Part shown: positions 32,878 through 44,331 of the stretch, one piece after another
How the letters are laid out: each line of letters begins with the position of its first letter
Position numbering within the stretch: position 1 is the stretch's first letter
The notes under the pieces: generated by a model
Database searches by the model: none
Told to the model about the DNA's origin: nothing
What the model saw: only the letters and a program-made list of their open reading frames with translations
Translations under genes and position numbers: made by a program
NCBI RefSeq assembly: GCF_027244095.1
Contig: NC_069657.1
Span: 144,580,857 to 144,644,856 of the forward strand
DNA length: 64,000 bases
From: Hemicordylus capensis
Taxonomy: Eukaryota > Chordata > Lepidosauria > Squamata > Cordylidae
Direction of reading: 5' to 3'

Positions 32878-33320
32878 GCGGGTCTCACGATCCGTGAGAC
32901 CCGCTTTTGTAAAAACTGCGGGGAGAGCGGGCTAGGTCCGCTCTCCCCGCAGACGAGCAGGCAGGCAGCCCTGGGTGGCCGGATCGGCTGCCCACACGAT
33001 GGCCGGCTCCATGACGGAGCCGGCGGGGGGTGGGGGGATCCGGGGCCGCACGGCCCCCGCAAGCCCCAGTATGCCCTGCGTGAGCATGGGGAGACCCCTG
33101 AGCCGGGAGACGGCTTTTCGCCTCCCGGCCGGGGGTCTACTCACGAGCCTAAAAAGCAGGTTTGCTGGAGCGCTCACTCTGCAAACCTGCTTTTTAGCAG
33201 GGTTTCCAGAGCTGGTTTGCCGCTCCAGAACCACCGGGCTCGGCTGCGAGCCCGGTGGTTCTGACGATCAGCAAAAATCGGGCTAGCGAAGGCTAGCCCG
33301 ATTTTTGCTGATCGTCAGAA
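32878..33320. repeat. GC-rich element made of a chain of perfect hairpins
   Basis: Hairpins follow one another over 443 bp. The main ones are 32878-32904 (12-base arms), 32916-32952 (15), 32964-32992 (7), 33002-33024 (9), 33092-33138 (nested, 7 outer and 8 inner), 33149-33197 (17), 33226-33263 (17) and 33259-33320 (29-base perfect arms, GAAG loop). The flanks share AAAGAGG (about 32872-32878 and 33327-33333), a possible target duplication, and the outer ends are loosely inverted (CGGGTCTCACGATC against GGGCGATTCTGACGATC). It is far richer in G+C than its surroundings and has no ORF of interest. The arms are still perfect, so this copy is young. Confidence 0.9.
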
Positions 33321-33333
33321 TCGCCCCAAAGAG

Positions 33334-34450
33334 GAGCAGGATTCCTATTTATAAGTGCAGTAGGACAATTAAAGAGCATTATTCCAGGTTAATTCAGATA
33401 GGGCTCATCTCTAATTTTAATGCCCAGGCTCAATTTTGGGAAATATCCAGTAATAAGAATAAAGTATTTCTGAACATGTGCAATATATCTTTTGCCGATT
33501 GATCGATTGATTGATTGTGCCGCTAGGCAGTTCACAATATAAAAACAAGGTTCACAGTGAAGGAATTTAAGATGAAGCCTCCAGATCAGTAGTTAGGTTT
33601 TCCAGAAACACTTGAGCTTTAGCCTTTCCCACTTATATATTGAGAGCACTTTCACATTTGATCCTTAAATCTACATTTTCTTTAAATCAGTCTAGGCTGG
33701 TTTGGACAATATGTCCACCATCCCATCATGTGGGGAAAGAATGGGTCCACACACATATCTCCTTCACCTGGGGCACCATCCCACTGCCACATAATTTTTA
33801 TTTATCATATTTGTATTGATCATGTTTTATTTATTATATTTATCATATTTATTTATCATGGGTGGGAGGGTTCAATCTCATCACATGAATTAAATACTCA
33901 TTTAAAGTACTATTTTAAATACTACTTTAAAATACTACTTTTGCCCACCAACTATGCCTAAATCCAGAATTTATACACAAGGCAAAATAATAAAGATTGG
34001 AAAGTACATAAAGCCTGAACATAGAATATGGAATATTCTAGTGTTCTCTTATGTAGCATATGTTTTAGCATATGATCTGAATGAATGCAAGTACTAATAT
34101 ATCTACCCAAATAGTGTTGCTCTGCCTTTAGTTATGAATAAATTAAAGGTGGCGGGGAGGACAGAAGCCTACATTTCCATCTTTTATATAATTTGCAGGC
34201 ATGTTTTCTTTTGGAAGAGCAAGGTTATTCGGAAGAGTAGATAGTTCATTGTCTAAGGCTTACTTAATTTATAATTGCCAATTAGCCACATACAAAAAAT
34301 GCAGGTGTGCATATACATACACACAAACACCCACACCCACACACCCACCCCTAAAGCTGGACTCCATACAGGGAAATTAGAAGGAAGTACCCCATATCAA
34401 TTGTAGAAAAATTAAGATGGAAGACTGAGATGCTCATGAATATATTTAGA
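33334..34450. other. 5' flank of ORD, no gene
   Basis: AT-rich. A GATTGATTGATTG run at about 33500 followed by GCCGCTAGGCAGTTCACAA resembles a LINE or SINE tail. CACACC-rich microsatellite at about 34315-34350. No exon or promoter could be fixed. Confidence 0.45.
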
Positions 34451-34469
34451 CTCTTTCGTCTGGTTTCAG
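34451..34469 (+). promoter_or_regulatory. Splice acceptor of the ORD coding exon
   Basis: CTCTTTCGTCTGGTTTCAG, 94 bases before the ORD ATG. It aligns with the acceptor of ORE (TCTCTTTTTGTGCAG on the minus strand, ending at 44415), and the sequence around both is alignable. That conservation is the main reason to believe it. Confidence 0.6.
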
Positions 34470-34562
34470 GGGAGAGGCAGAGGAAGCACTTTTCTAAAAC
34501 AATTCCTTTTGCCAGTTCATTCTCTGACGTTCATTGATTCAGCTACCACTCATCCAGAGACA

Positions 34563-35528
34563 ATGAAGACAAAACCAGAAGAAATGGCAAAGGGGAATCA
34601 TACTACAGTCACCGAGTTCATTCTCTTCGGCTTCACGGATCGTCAAGACATTAAGCTTGCACTCTTCATGATCTTCCTAGCCATCTATGTGGCCACTCTG
34701 GTGGGCAACATTGGCATCATGGCTCTAATCTGGATCAGCCCCTGTCTTCACACTCCAATGTACTTTTTCCTTAATAACCTTGCCTTCCTTGACCTCAGTT
34801 ATTCCTCTGCCATTACTCCTAAGATGCTGACCAATTTCTTAGCAGAGAGAAAGACTATTTCGTTTGCAGGCTGCATTGCACAAATGTATTTGTTTGCTTC
34901 CTTGGCAGATGCAGAGTGTCTCCTGCTGGCTGCTATGGCATATGATCGCTATATAGCCATTTGTAACCCACTGCTCTATCCTGTTCTCATGTCTCGTAAG
35001 GTGTGCATCTGGCTGGTCACAGGGTCCTATCTCACAGGCAGCATGAGCTCCTTGGTTCACACTTGTTTTACATTCCATCTTTCTTTTTGCGATTCCCGTG
35101 TCATCAATCATTTCTTCTGTGACATTCCTCCATTGTTAGCCCTCTCCTGCTCTAGCACCCACATCAGTGAGATCCTCCTCTTTGCCCTGTGTGGCTTTAT
35201 CCAAACAAGCACCTTCGTCGTCGTCTTTTTCTCTTATGCCTTTATCCTTTGCACCATCCTGAAGATCCCCTCTGCCAAAAGCCGCCACAAAGCTTTTTCG
35301 ACTTGTACCTCCCACCTGACAGCTGTAGCCCTTTTCTATGGCACCCTCATCTTCATGTATCTACGACCGAGTTCAAGTTATGCTCTAAACACGGACAAAA
35401 TCATCTCTGTGTTTTATACAGTGGTGTTCCCTATGCTGTACCCCTTGATCTACAGCCTGAGGAACAAAGAGGTGAAGGAGGCTTTGAAGAGAACATTGGA
35501 AAGAAACGTGCATTGCTGTAAGTGGTGA
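34563..35528 (+). CDS. Olfactory receptor ORD, class II, with an altered TM7 motif
   Basis: An odorant GPCR of 321 codons from ATG 34563; sequence further upstream in frame begins only at TTG, and ORE shares the MxxKPEE start, so 34563 is the likely start. A later ATG at 34584 would give 314 residues. Features are a sequon N12-H-T, GN at 48-49, LHTPMYFFL at 62-70, C104, [10 protein letters not shown] at 125-134 and KAFSTCTSH in TM6. TM7 reads [12 protein letters not shown]: the Asn of the class A NPxxY motif is Tyr (residue 293, codon TAC at 35439). Everything else is intact. It is about 80 percent identical to ORE. Signalling may be impaired, or the change may be tolerated. Confidence 0.95.
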   Translation: MKTKPEEMAKGNHTTVTEFILFGFTDRQDIKLALFMIFLAIYVATLVGNIGIMALIWISPCLHTPMYFFLNNLAFLDLSYSSAITPKMLTNFLAERKTISFAGCIAQMYLFASLADAECLLLAAMAYDRYIAICNPLLYPVLMSRKVCIWLVTGSYLTGSMSSLVHTCFTFHLSFCDSRVINHFFCDIPPLLALSCSSTHISEILLFALCGFIQTSTFVVVFFSYAFILCTILKIPSAKSRHKAFSTCTSHLTAVALFYGTLIFMYLRPSSSYALNTDKIISVFYTVVFPMLYPLIYSLRNKEVKEALKRTLERNVHCCKW

Positions 35529-35624
35529 AATTGGCTTCTAGTCCATGGCTTCTAGTCCATGAGTCCTTTGTTGTGCACAGATTAGACTTGGAAAAGAAGA
35601 TTTTAAAATTCATTTAAAAAAAAA

Positions 35625-36015
35625 AAATATTCTGCACCTGCAGCAGGAAAGAACTGCTAAAGGAAAAAACTGCGTCACTAAATTCTCAAGCATGGATATT
35701 CTCAGACAGCTAACATTCAAATTAGCAAAATCCTTTTTATTCAGGGCACAAAGATGATGCTAAGAAAGTTTAAATCTGTCCTCTTTTACATATGAATGGA
35801 AGCTGATTATTACCAGCAATAATAATCAGCTTAGCACCAGGAATTAGTGGCATCAGGGGAGGCAGAGTCATGCCTTCACTGAAAAAGACAGTTTGTTTTA
35901 AGGTATGGAAGAAAGAATTTTCTTTTATTAATCAATTTGATTTTTAATTAATCTGAGCATGGGATTGGCACAAGGTCAAGTGGTTAGTTTAGTGGTTGAG
36001 AAGGAGAATTGGACC
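35625..36015 (+). repeat. Inverted duplication, left arm (ORD 3' flank)
   Basis: Its reverse complement matches 40330-40750: CTGCAGCAGGAAAGA.CTGCT, GGAAGCTGATTATTACCAGC, TTAAGGTATGGAAGAAAGAA and GAGCATGGGATTG all recur inverted. With ORD and ORE in opposite orientation this marks an inverted duplication. Confidence 0.88.
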
Positions 36016-36410
36016 TGGGTAGGGGCAGAACCACCATTGTGCGAATGGGTTCAAAGAGCCTGGGCCGCCAATGGGAAAGGCTGCTGAAGCCCGCAGGGGG
36101 GCATGGCTGAGGCTCCAGATAGCCCCGAGCAAACTCTTCCCCGTCCATTTAAGGCAGCATTTGCTGTTTGCCTTTATTTCCCTTTTGCTCCTCCAGTGAG
36201 GGAGAGAAAGAGAAATAAATGCTGTCAGACAGCAAGTGCTACATGAAATGAGAGCTTGCTTGGGCTAGCACAAGCCTGGGCCATGCCCCCCTTGTGCGTG
36301 ATGCACATGGGGGCATGGCCCGAGCTCCGGAGGGCTCGAGCAAACTCTCTCCCATCCATTTCAGGCAGTGCTTGCTGCCTGACAGCATTTATTTATTATA
36401 AAAACTGATT
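36016..36410. repeat. Foldback repeat with two inverted blocks
   Basis: GAAATAAATGCTGTCAGACAGCAAG near 36212 faces a near-inverse near 36371-36394 (split runs: CTTGCTGCCTGACAG, CATTTATTT), and GGGCCATGCCCCCC near 36280 faces GGGGGCATGGCCC near 36310. Direct copies of GAGCAAACTCT and CATTT.AGGCAG blocks also occur. It has a hairpin style like the other MITEs, but no ends were identified. Confidence 0.6.
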
Positions 36411-37205
36411 GGTAACTTTCAAATCTAAAATTCTACTGTTTCCCTGTGGGTCACCAGCTGTGGCTAGACTACAATACTCATCGCCCTCAAACCTTACCAT
36501 TATTTTGTATTGTGGAGCACCCATGGGTGCCAACAACCACCCATGGGTGCCAACAACCACCCAAACCATGAAGCAATCGGATAGGGGTGTGCAATTCGGA
36601 TTTTCTGTTTCTCAATATGTAACCGAATCGAAACAGCCCTGATTCAATTTGGATCCGAATCTGACCCATCCGAATCACCCCAAATTCGATTCAGATCTGA
36701 ATCGCGGCCGATCCAAATCGAATTGATTCAGGTTTTGGATCTGTCCTATTAATTTCCCCAGATTCCAAGCTTTCATTTTTTTAAAAAAGCTACGCTCTAG
36801 CCCTTATAGAAGCGGAGTTATGGAGCAAAATGTGTGGTCACTATTTTTTAAGTGTTCAGATTCTTTGGTGTATAATAACTTTCACTCAATGAATCCTTAT
36901 GAGGATTCATTACACACCTTCATTTCTTCTATTCATTTTGACTGTCTTTTAGACAGTGCCAATTGTCAACTGCCATGTGCCAACTACACCCCACTCCCAC
37001 CCGCAAAGCAGTGAGGTACTACTCAATTTAAGTTGTGCCTAATGGGTAGAGGCTACCACCCAAATTGCAGAGGGATTGGACAAAGGGCTGATTTTTCATG
37101 AATTGTTGATGGTTTAGTGTCTTTGAGGCAGATTTGGGGCATAAAGTGGGATCTGGGGTGGAAGAGTGTGGTGAGGTGATAGTGCCTAATGGGTGGAGGC
37201 TACCA
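36411..37205. mobile_element. Nested TAGGG-family hAT-like fragments
   Basis: 36480-36581 is interior sequence of the family (TATTGTGGAGCACCCATGGG). At 36582 another left end begins, TAGGGGTGTGCAATTCGG, followed by GATTCGGATC-type palindromes and blocks shared with 17970-18130 (GGAGTTATGGAGCAAAATGT, TTCTTTGGTGTATAATAAC). The right end of this inner copy was not found. Confidence 0.6.
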
Positions 37206-37498
37206 CCAAATAATAATAATAATAATAATTATTATTATTATTATTATTATTTTATTTTATTTTATTTTATTTTATTTTATTTTTACATTTCTATCCCACT
37301 CTTCCTCTAAGGAGCCCAGATCGGTGTACTACATACTTGAGTTTCTCTTTCACAACAACCTTGTGAAGTAGGTTAGGCTGAGAGAGAAGTGACTGGCCCA
37401 GAGTCACCCAGCTAGTTTCATGGCTGAATGGGGATTTGAACTCGGGTCTCCCCAGTCCTAGTCCAGCACTCTAACCACTACACCACGCTGGCTCTTTA
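37206..37498 (-). repeat. tRNA-derived SINE, reverse, with palindromic (AAT)n(ATT)n(TTTTA)n tail
   Basis: Reverse complement of the 15788 family from AGAGCCAGCGTGGTGTAGTG back through GAGTTCAAATCCCC to the tail. At the tail, (AAT)n turns into (ATT)n at about 37230, then (TTTTA)n. Confidence 0.88.
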
Positions 37499-38993
37499 AT
37501 TGCAGAGGGGTTGGGCAAAGGGCTAGTTTTTGGTAAATAGTTGAAGGTTTAGTGTCTTTGAGGAAGATTTGGGGCATAAAGTGGGATCTGATGTGGAAGA
37601 GCGTGGTGAGGTGGTACTGCCTAATGGGTGGAGGCTACCACCCAAATTGCAGAGGGTTTGGGCAAAGGGTTGGTTTTTGGTGAATAGTTGAAGTTTACTC
37701 ATCTTTAAGGTTTTTCCATATAAGGTATAATGGAAGTTTCAGCACTTGGAGGGCACTTGGAGGGCACTGGGGTGGCCCAGAGTGAGTGGTGGTGTAGTGC
37801 ACATAGGGTGCCAGCCACTCCCATGGGGTTGCTAACTCATGGGGTACAGGGTTCTGTTGTTTCTGAGGTGGTCTGAGTGTAGATTCTATGGTAGCAAATG
37901 AGAGTGGATTCATGGTTTGTATTGAAAATCTCATATGCTACCAGAGAATCTACACTCAGAACACCTCAGAAACAACAGAATCCTGAACCCCATGGGCTAG
38001 AAACCATAACCCACCAAGTGCAGTTATGGGGCTGCTGAAACCTCCATTCTTCCCTATGGAGAAAAACCTTAAAGCCACTTGGGGGGTGCTGGGGTGGCCC
38101 AGAGTAAGTGGTGTTGTAGTGCACAGCGGGTGCACAGAGGGGCATGTTTGATTCTCTGGTAGCATATGAGATTTTCAATGACAAACCATTAATCCACTCT
38201 CATTTGCTAATCTTAAGGAGACGTAAACTTCAAAAATCACTTAAAAATCAGCCCTTTGCCCAATTCCTTTCAAATAATTCTGGTAGATTCCTTGCCCCCC
38301 TTGGGCACTACCACCCACCACACTCTGCTCTAGGCCACCCTTTTGCCCCCGACGTGAAGCTATACATTTGCTGCAATCCTCATTATTCCCTATGAGGAAT
38401 TCCAAAATACTTTAAAAATTCACCAATAATCGAAGTGTCCTATTGCCTTGGGGTTTTGTGAGTGGTAGGAACCCCTGGTTTCCTACCACCCACCCCACGT
38501 TTGTGCCCCTAGGTGCTCCACAATAGGGGATAATGGGCTGGTTCATGTCCCTTTATACCCTATGAGAAAAATAATTAAAAATATTCCAAATATTCATAAA
38601 AAGTCATAGGAGTGTCCGATTGCTTCAGGGTATGGGTAGTTGTTGGCACCCATGGTGCTCCACAATAGGGAATAATGGGCTGGTTTGAGTCCCATTATAC
38701 CCTATGAGAAAAAATAAAAATAAATTTCAAAAATTCATAAAAAATTGTACGAGTGTCCGATTGCTTTGGGGTTTGGGTGGTAGGTACCTATGGGTGCCAG
38801 CTACCACCCCAGAAATTTTGGAGGTTTGAAACAGTTCAAATCGAACCATCCCCAGTTTGGTTCAAATTCTAACCTGCAGCTCGAACCTGATGCCTGGTTT
38901 GGTTCAAATTCGAACCATCGAACTGACCCAGTTCGAGTTTGAACCAGTTCGAGTTCAAACTGGTTTGAGTTTGAACCAGTTTGCACATCCCTA
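37499..38993 (+). mobile_element. TAGGG-family hAT-like element with long internal palindromes
   Basis: Right end TTTGCACATCCCTA at 38993 after dense CGAACC/GGTTCG palindromes. An inverted repeat lies around 37775-38010 (GTAGATTCTATGGTAGCAAA facing TATGCTACCAGAGAATCTAC), and a further TTCTCTGGTAGCATATGAG stretch is near 38152. Interior blocks match 7373-8586, 28424-29680 and 54171-55189. It may be one composite with the fragments to its left. Confidence 0.75.
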
Positions 38994-39002
38994 ATCGCCT
39001 TC

Positions 39003-40105
39003 AGAATCTTGCTTCACCTCCAGACTTACCTCCAGCCTAGCCTCTCACATCACCTTGAGGCTCCCACCTGGCCTTACCTCCATCCTCACTTTGCCTCAAG
39101 TTTCCCGCCTCACCTCCAGCCTCTACACACCTCTAGCCTTGCCTTGCCTCACCTCACCTCAAGGCTTCCAATTGGCCTCAACTCACATTGCCTCCAACCT
39201 GAACTTGTCTTGCCTATTGCCTCCAACCTAGCCTCACCTCAGCTCCTGTCTCCCACCTTGCCTCACCACACAGCTTTTACCTCACCTTTGCTCAAGGCTC
39301 CCACCTTACTTCACCTCCCACCTCACCTCACCTTGCTTCCCACCTGGCCTCTAGTCTAGCCTCCAGATTGCCTCCAGCATCCTGCCTTGCCTTGCCTTGC
39401 CTTGCGGCTCCCACCTTGCCTCTAGTCTCGCCTTGCACCTCCTGCCTCACCTTGAGCCTCCCACCACGCCTCCCACTTCACCTTGCCTCATACCTTCCAC
39501 CTTGCTTCTAGCCTCAGGTTTAGCCTTGACTCCAGTCTCCTGCTTCCAGCCTCACCTTGCTTTATGCCTCCTGCCTAGCCTAGCCTCCAGTCTAGCTTTG
39601 CCTAATCCCACTTTGCCTCCCTCCTAGCCTCACCTCACCTCCAGCCTTACTTCCTGCCTCACCTCACCTCCAGCATCTAGCCTAGCCCTGCCTTGCCTTT
39701 TTCCTAACCCCACCTCCAGCCTCCTGCCTCACTTAGCCTCACCTCCAGCCTTCTGTGTCTAGCTTCCCACTTTGCCTCATCTAGAGCCTCCCACCTCACC
39801 TCCAGCCTCACCTCCAGCCTCAAGCCTAGCCTTGTCATGAGCCTCCTGCCTCACCTTGCCTTCAGCCTCCCACCTAGCCTCATCTAGTCACCAGCTTAGC
39901 CATGCCTAACCTTACCTTGCATACAGCCCCACCTCCAGCCTAGCCTTGCCTTCTGCCTATCCTTGCCTCACTCCAGCCTTATCTACTGCATCACCTCACA
40001 TCCAGCCTCCTGCCTATCCTTGCCTCCAGCCTCTCTGGAGGCTAGTCAAGGCTGGAGGTGATGTGAGGTGAGGTGAGATGGGAGGTGCATGGTGAGGCAG
40101 GAGTC
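39003..40105. repeat. Degenerate pyrimidine-rich minisatellite with a strand switch
   Basis: About 1 kb of variants of CCTCACCTCCAGCCT and CCTTGCCTC units, nearly all C+T on the plus strand. At about 40035 (GCCTCTCTGGAGGC) it turns to the purine-rich complement (GGCTGGAGGTGATGTGAGG) for about 60 bases. Open frames across it are by-products of composition. Confidence 0.9.
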
Positions 40106-40117
40106 CCTCAAGCTTGG

Positions 40118-40250
40118 GTTCTCAAGCTTGGGTCCCCAACTGTGGCTCCTATCATATCAGACATACTTTATCTGATGCAGTAGACAAGGCTGCAATGGAC
40201 AATATGGGTGTTGAGGAAAGGTGTTGCAGTCCAGCCACAGCTGGGGACCC
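40118..40250. repeat. Small MITE with inverted ends (CTTGGGTCCCCAACTGTGGC)
   Basis: CTTGGGTCCCCAACTGTGGC at the left faces GCCACAGCTGGGGACCCAC at the right, about 130 bp apart. It resembles the short hAT-type MITEs seen in amniotes. Confidence 0.65.
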
Positions 40251-40329
40251 ACAGGGAAATAATACAATTTTAGAGTCATAAGGTACCAATCTGTTTGTAT
40301 AAATCTGAAGATGGCCACACCACAGTTTT

Positions 40330-40750
40330 CAAAGCAGTGGGAAAAGAACCCATGTCAAATTCTTTTTCTCAACCACTAAGCTAACCAGGCAAATTTGTGA
40401 CAATCCCATGCTCAGGTTAATCAAAAATCAAATTGATTAATAAAAGTAAATTCTTTCTTCCATACCTTAAAACAAACTGTGTTCTTTTTTTCAGAGAAGG
40501 CATGACTCTACCTCCCCTGCTGAGAGACACTAATTCCTGGTGTTATGCTAGTAATTGCTGGTAATAATCAGCTTCCATTCATATATAATAGAGGACAGAT
40601 TTAACCTTTCACAGAACCATTACTGTGCCCTAAAGCAAGAGGATTTTATGGGTTGAATGTAGGCTATCTTTGAGAATATTCGTGGTTGAGAATTTACTGA
40701 TACATCTTTATTCTTTTAGCAGCTCTTTCCTGCTGCAGTTGCAGAACCTT
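40330..40750 (-). repeat. Inverted duplication, right arm (ORE 3' flank)
   Basis: Inverted match to 35625-36015. It is 2.6 kb away from the ORE stop, against about 100 bp for ORD, so this arm has gained insertions between 40750 and 43320. Confidence 0.85.
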
Positions 40751-42451
40751 GGGCCCTGGGCCCCGCCCCCTTTATGCATGATATCACTGGGGGAAGTGGT
40801 GCCGATAAGGGGGTGACCCATTTACTATTTCTGGTCTGGGAAACTGCACGAAGAATGTACCAGCCCATGACTCCAAAATAGTTGAGAAACACTGATCTAG
40901 CTCAACATTGCCTACACTGACTGACAGCAGCTTTCCAGGGTTCCCCAGTACCTTTGAAAACTAACAAAAGTCAAATGACTCTCAGAAATCTGTTCCAAGG
41001 TTACTTTATTTTGGCTGCCCATCCTGCAACTTCCCAAGAGTATGGAAAGACCTGTGAACCCTGAGGGGATGGTAAGGACAGAGGCAACCAGACCAAGGAG
41101 CTCTTCTTCTCAGCTCCAGAAAGGACAGTTAATGGCCTGAGACAACACTGCTTTTTAAACCTTCTGTAACTTGTATATTTTTAGAATGGTAAATTGCCAG
41201 ACAGACAGGTGGTATATAAATGCAACAAAGAAAGAAAGAAAAATTTGAGCCACTAAAAGTAGTGTTGCATTTTCCACTGGACATATTATATGAGGACCAG
41301 TACCTAGAGAGCCTGAGCTCAAAGCCCAGGTGAACTATGAGCATGTTGTGCTGTGTGGTCTTGTGAAAGTCACTCTCTCAGAGCTACTTCTGAACTTTCC
41401 TTAGCAGTGTGAGTGCCTCAGTAGCACTGAGTAATCCAGAGTACTGCTGCAAGCACAAAGAGATGATTTCCCACCCCCACCCCCAGTCCTTCTTTCCCCG
41501 AGAAGCACTCGTTAACAAGTGAAAATGCATGATAACATCTCAGACTGCCAATGACACATAGTTCAGTCACAAGATCTTGGACCACATACTTCACCCTAAC
41601 CCCCATGCTTAGTAATTACCATTTAAATCATTTGATTCACAAGACTTAAACAAAAATTGCCAGTGTGTGTATACTGTAAATAAAATGGAAGGTGGTCCAT
41701 GGTGAAAAATATATATATATATTATATAATCCCATGTACCTCTTATGTATCATACTTGATATTACATTATTCACAATGTAATTTGCTTCATAAACTTCCT
41801 TGTGTAATATACGTTATAAGAAATAACTGCATTTTTAATACTCCTTGATACATAGGTTTGATTCCTGTCAGCCATCAACTATGTTAAAAATATTTAAAAC
41901 AGCTTACTTACATGGTGGCAAAAACATTTGATGGCAATGTAATGGTTTGCATGAAGGAAAAGTTTGGGAACCACTGTATTAAATAAAAATATTAAAATAT
42001 TTATTTCAAATATGGGATATCTGTATTCGGGTAATCCTATCAAAGGTGAAATTATTTATTACTAGGAGGTGAGCTCTGTCATTGACTGGGCAAAGTCATT
42101 TTGCATAGATTAGACTTATAGAAAAGTTCAAGACATTAAATATATGTCATGGTGGGGTTTGGTTTTTTTTAATTAATGTGCTTGCAAAAGGGAAGTAAAA
42201 GAAAAGCGTGAAATTTGTAGGATTTCAACTTCAAACATTATTCGTTTTATTGAATAAATTATCATGCATAGCAAATTTGAATTCGAGAAAGATCTTCTAC
42301 TTCTTTTGGGTATGATGTCATTTTTTAATTATTGCTCTGACTATTGAGTGTTAAAAATCTGTTGAGAATAGTAACTGGGCAAAGAGGCACCTTTTTAATG
42401 TGGTGATTCTTTTTATTTAGCAGGGAGAGAATAACTGGCCCTATCCACCCC
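40751..42451. other. Intergenic, repeat-derived, no gene
   Basis: A short 5S-SINE-type piece is at 40896-40945 (CTAGCTCAACATTGCCTACA), a SINE-like tail at about 41185-41240, and a hAT-like terminus GTTTGGGAACCACTG at about 41967-41981. The rest is AT-rich without coding signs. Confidence 0.5.
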
Positions 42452-42605
42452 CAGCACAGCATCTCCAGTGACTGTTGCTAGTGTGTATCTTATGTTTCTT
42501 TTTAGATTGTGAGCCCTTTGGGGACAGGGATCCATCTTATTTATTTGTTATTTCTCTGTGTAAACCGCCCTGAGCCATTTTTGGAAGGGCAGTACAGACA
42601 TCAAA

Positions 42606-42640
<35 letters not shown>

Positions 42641-42644
42641 ATGT
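42452..42644 (+). repeat. Dispersed LINE-like 3' tail with (AAAT)n
   Basis: Same family as 24147-24366. The tail is about 10 AAAT units (42603-42642). Confidence 0.75.
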
Positions 42645-43326
42645 TAAAATATGTTCATTATATTAAGAATTTCTTCTAAAAAAATGGCTAATTCAGCTAT
42701 TTAAAGTGGCAGGATTGTGTATGCAAAATTGAGTATCAGTTGGTAAATCGAAAGTATGACTTCAATTTGCACAAACAAATCCAGAAACAAACTCTTAAAA
42801 ATATATATAAGATGTGGATGTCAAAACTGTATTGTCTGTTCTGTTTATATATGTTTTGTGTTATGTTTGAAAATATCAAATAAAAAGTTTAAAAAGAAAC
42901 AACATAAAGATGTGATGCTCTGATTCTCGAAGCACTCTGGGTAACTTTCCAAAAACCTTTTTGTGTGAATTTACTCGGTTTTCAAGGAAACTGAGTGACA
43001 CTTTATGGCAGTAATCAATAATTATATAACAGAATATCTATATGAAACAGCTTAGTTACAATACTTTAAAGGATGCAAAAATTCTCCAGCTTAAGTATTT
43101 TGTGGATTTCATTATAAAATTGCTTAGACCCATTGAACATCTAAAGAGCATTGGTTGAGCAAATGTTATAACAAAATAAATAAGGAATTGAATCAATACA
43201 ATACATATTATAACCACTCATAATATTCAAAGTGGGGCTTGAATAGTGGCTCAATAGCTTAAAGGTTGCAAGTACTGTCATCTAGCCAATGGTAAAATAG
43301 AAATCCATTTTCCAGCTTGCTTGCTA
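42645..43326. other. 3' flank of ORE, no gene
   Basis: AT-rich. No repeat family or coding pattern recognised. Confidence 0.45.
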
Positions 43327-44331
43327 TCAGGTATGCTGAGAACAACCCCCAGTCCCTTTCAGTACCACTACTTTTCTTTGCAATATTCTGCTGATGATCT
43401 CTTTTACTTCTCCATTTCTCAAGCTGTAGATCAAAGGGTTCAACATGGGAAACACCACTGTATAAAACACCGAAATGATTTTGTCCGTGTCCAGAATGTA
43501 ACTGGAGCTAGGCCGCAAATAGGTGAAGAGAAGAGTGCTATAGTACAAAGCTACAGCCGTCAGGTGGGAGGAGCAAGTCGAAAAGGCTTTGTAGCGACCT
43601 TCTATAGATGGCATCCTTAGGATGGTGCAAAGAATACAGGCATAAGAAATAAGGATGACCAAGAAAGTGCTTGTCTGGATGAAACCACACAAAGCAAAGA
43701 GGAGCATTTCATTAAACTGGGTGTTGGAGCAGGAGAGGGCCAGCAATGGAGGGATGTCACAGAAGAAATGATTGATGATCCGGGAACCACAGAAAGAAAG
43801 ACGGAATGTAAAATAAGTGTGCATTAGTGAGCTCATGCAGCCTGTGAGGTAAGAGCCAGCTACCAGCCAGACACAAGCCTTGTGGGACATGAGAACAGGA
43901 TAGAGCAGTGGGTTACAAATGGCTGTGTAGCGGTCGTAGGCCATGGCAGCTAGCAGCAGGCACTCCACATCTGCAAAGGAAGCAAACAGATACATTTGCG
44001 CAATGCAGCCTGCAAAGGAAATAGTCTTCCTCTCTGTTAAGAAATTGACCAACATCTTAGGAGTAATGGCGGAGGAATAACTGAGGTCAAGGAAGGCCAG
44101 GTTGTTGAGAAAAAAGTACATTGGAGTGTGAAGACAAGGACTGATCCAGATTAACACGATGATGCCGATGTTGCCCACCAGAGTGGCCACATAGATGGCT
44201 AGGAAGAGAACAAAGAGGACTACCTGTATCTCTCGATGATCTGTGAAACCAAAGAGAACGAACTCAGTCACAGCAGTACAATTCCCCTTGGCCAATTCTT
44301 CTGGCTTCATATTCAGCGATCTTGGAGGCAT
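43327..44331 (-). CDS. Olfactory receptor ORE, class II, intact
   Basis: An odorant GPCR of 334 codons from ATG 44331, which has A at -3. A second in-frame ATG at 44310 (327 codons) aligns with the ORD start, so either may be used. Seen are a sequon N-C-T near the start, VGNIG in TM1, [28 protein letters not shown] (T where V or I is usual), KAFSTCSSH and an unaltered [12 protein letters not shown]. The C-terminal tail is longer than usual, ending [10 protein letters not shown] likely splice acceptor on this strand ends at 44415. Its paralogue is ORD, with which it forms a tail-to-tail pair. Confidence 0.96.
   Translation of the reverse strand: MPPRSLNMKPEELAKGNCTAVTEFVLFGFTDHREIQVVLFVLFLAIYVATLVGNIGIIVLIWISPCLHTPMYFFLNNLAFLDLSYSSAITPKMLVNFLTERKTISFAGCIAQMYLFASFADVECLLLAAMAYDRYTAICNPLLYPVLMSHKACVWLVAGSYLTGCMSSLMHTYFTFRLSFCGSRIINHFFCDIPPLLALSCSNTQFNEMLLFALCGFIQTSTFLVILISYACILCTILRMPSIEGRYKAFSTCSSHLTAVALYYSTLLFTYLRPSSSYILDTDKIISVFYTVVFPMLNPLIYSLRNGEVKEIISRILQRKVVVLKGTGGCSQHT

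Noticed and set aside
32878-33320. A CRISPR-like array
   Set aside because: The hairpins differ from one another in sequence and length, there are no equal spacers, and the genome is vertebrate.
36582-38993. One complete TAGGG-family element from 36582 to 38993
   Set aside because: The flanking bases (CAATCGGA and ATCGCCTT) do not form a duplication, so these are more likely ends of two nested copies.
39009-39627. Coding regions in the pyrimidine-rich tract
   Set aside because: Open frames there come from repeat composition; the translations are Leu/Pro/Ser-rich and unlike any family I know.
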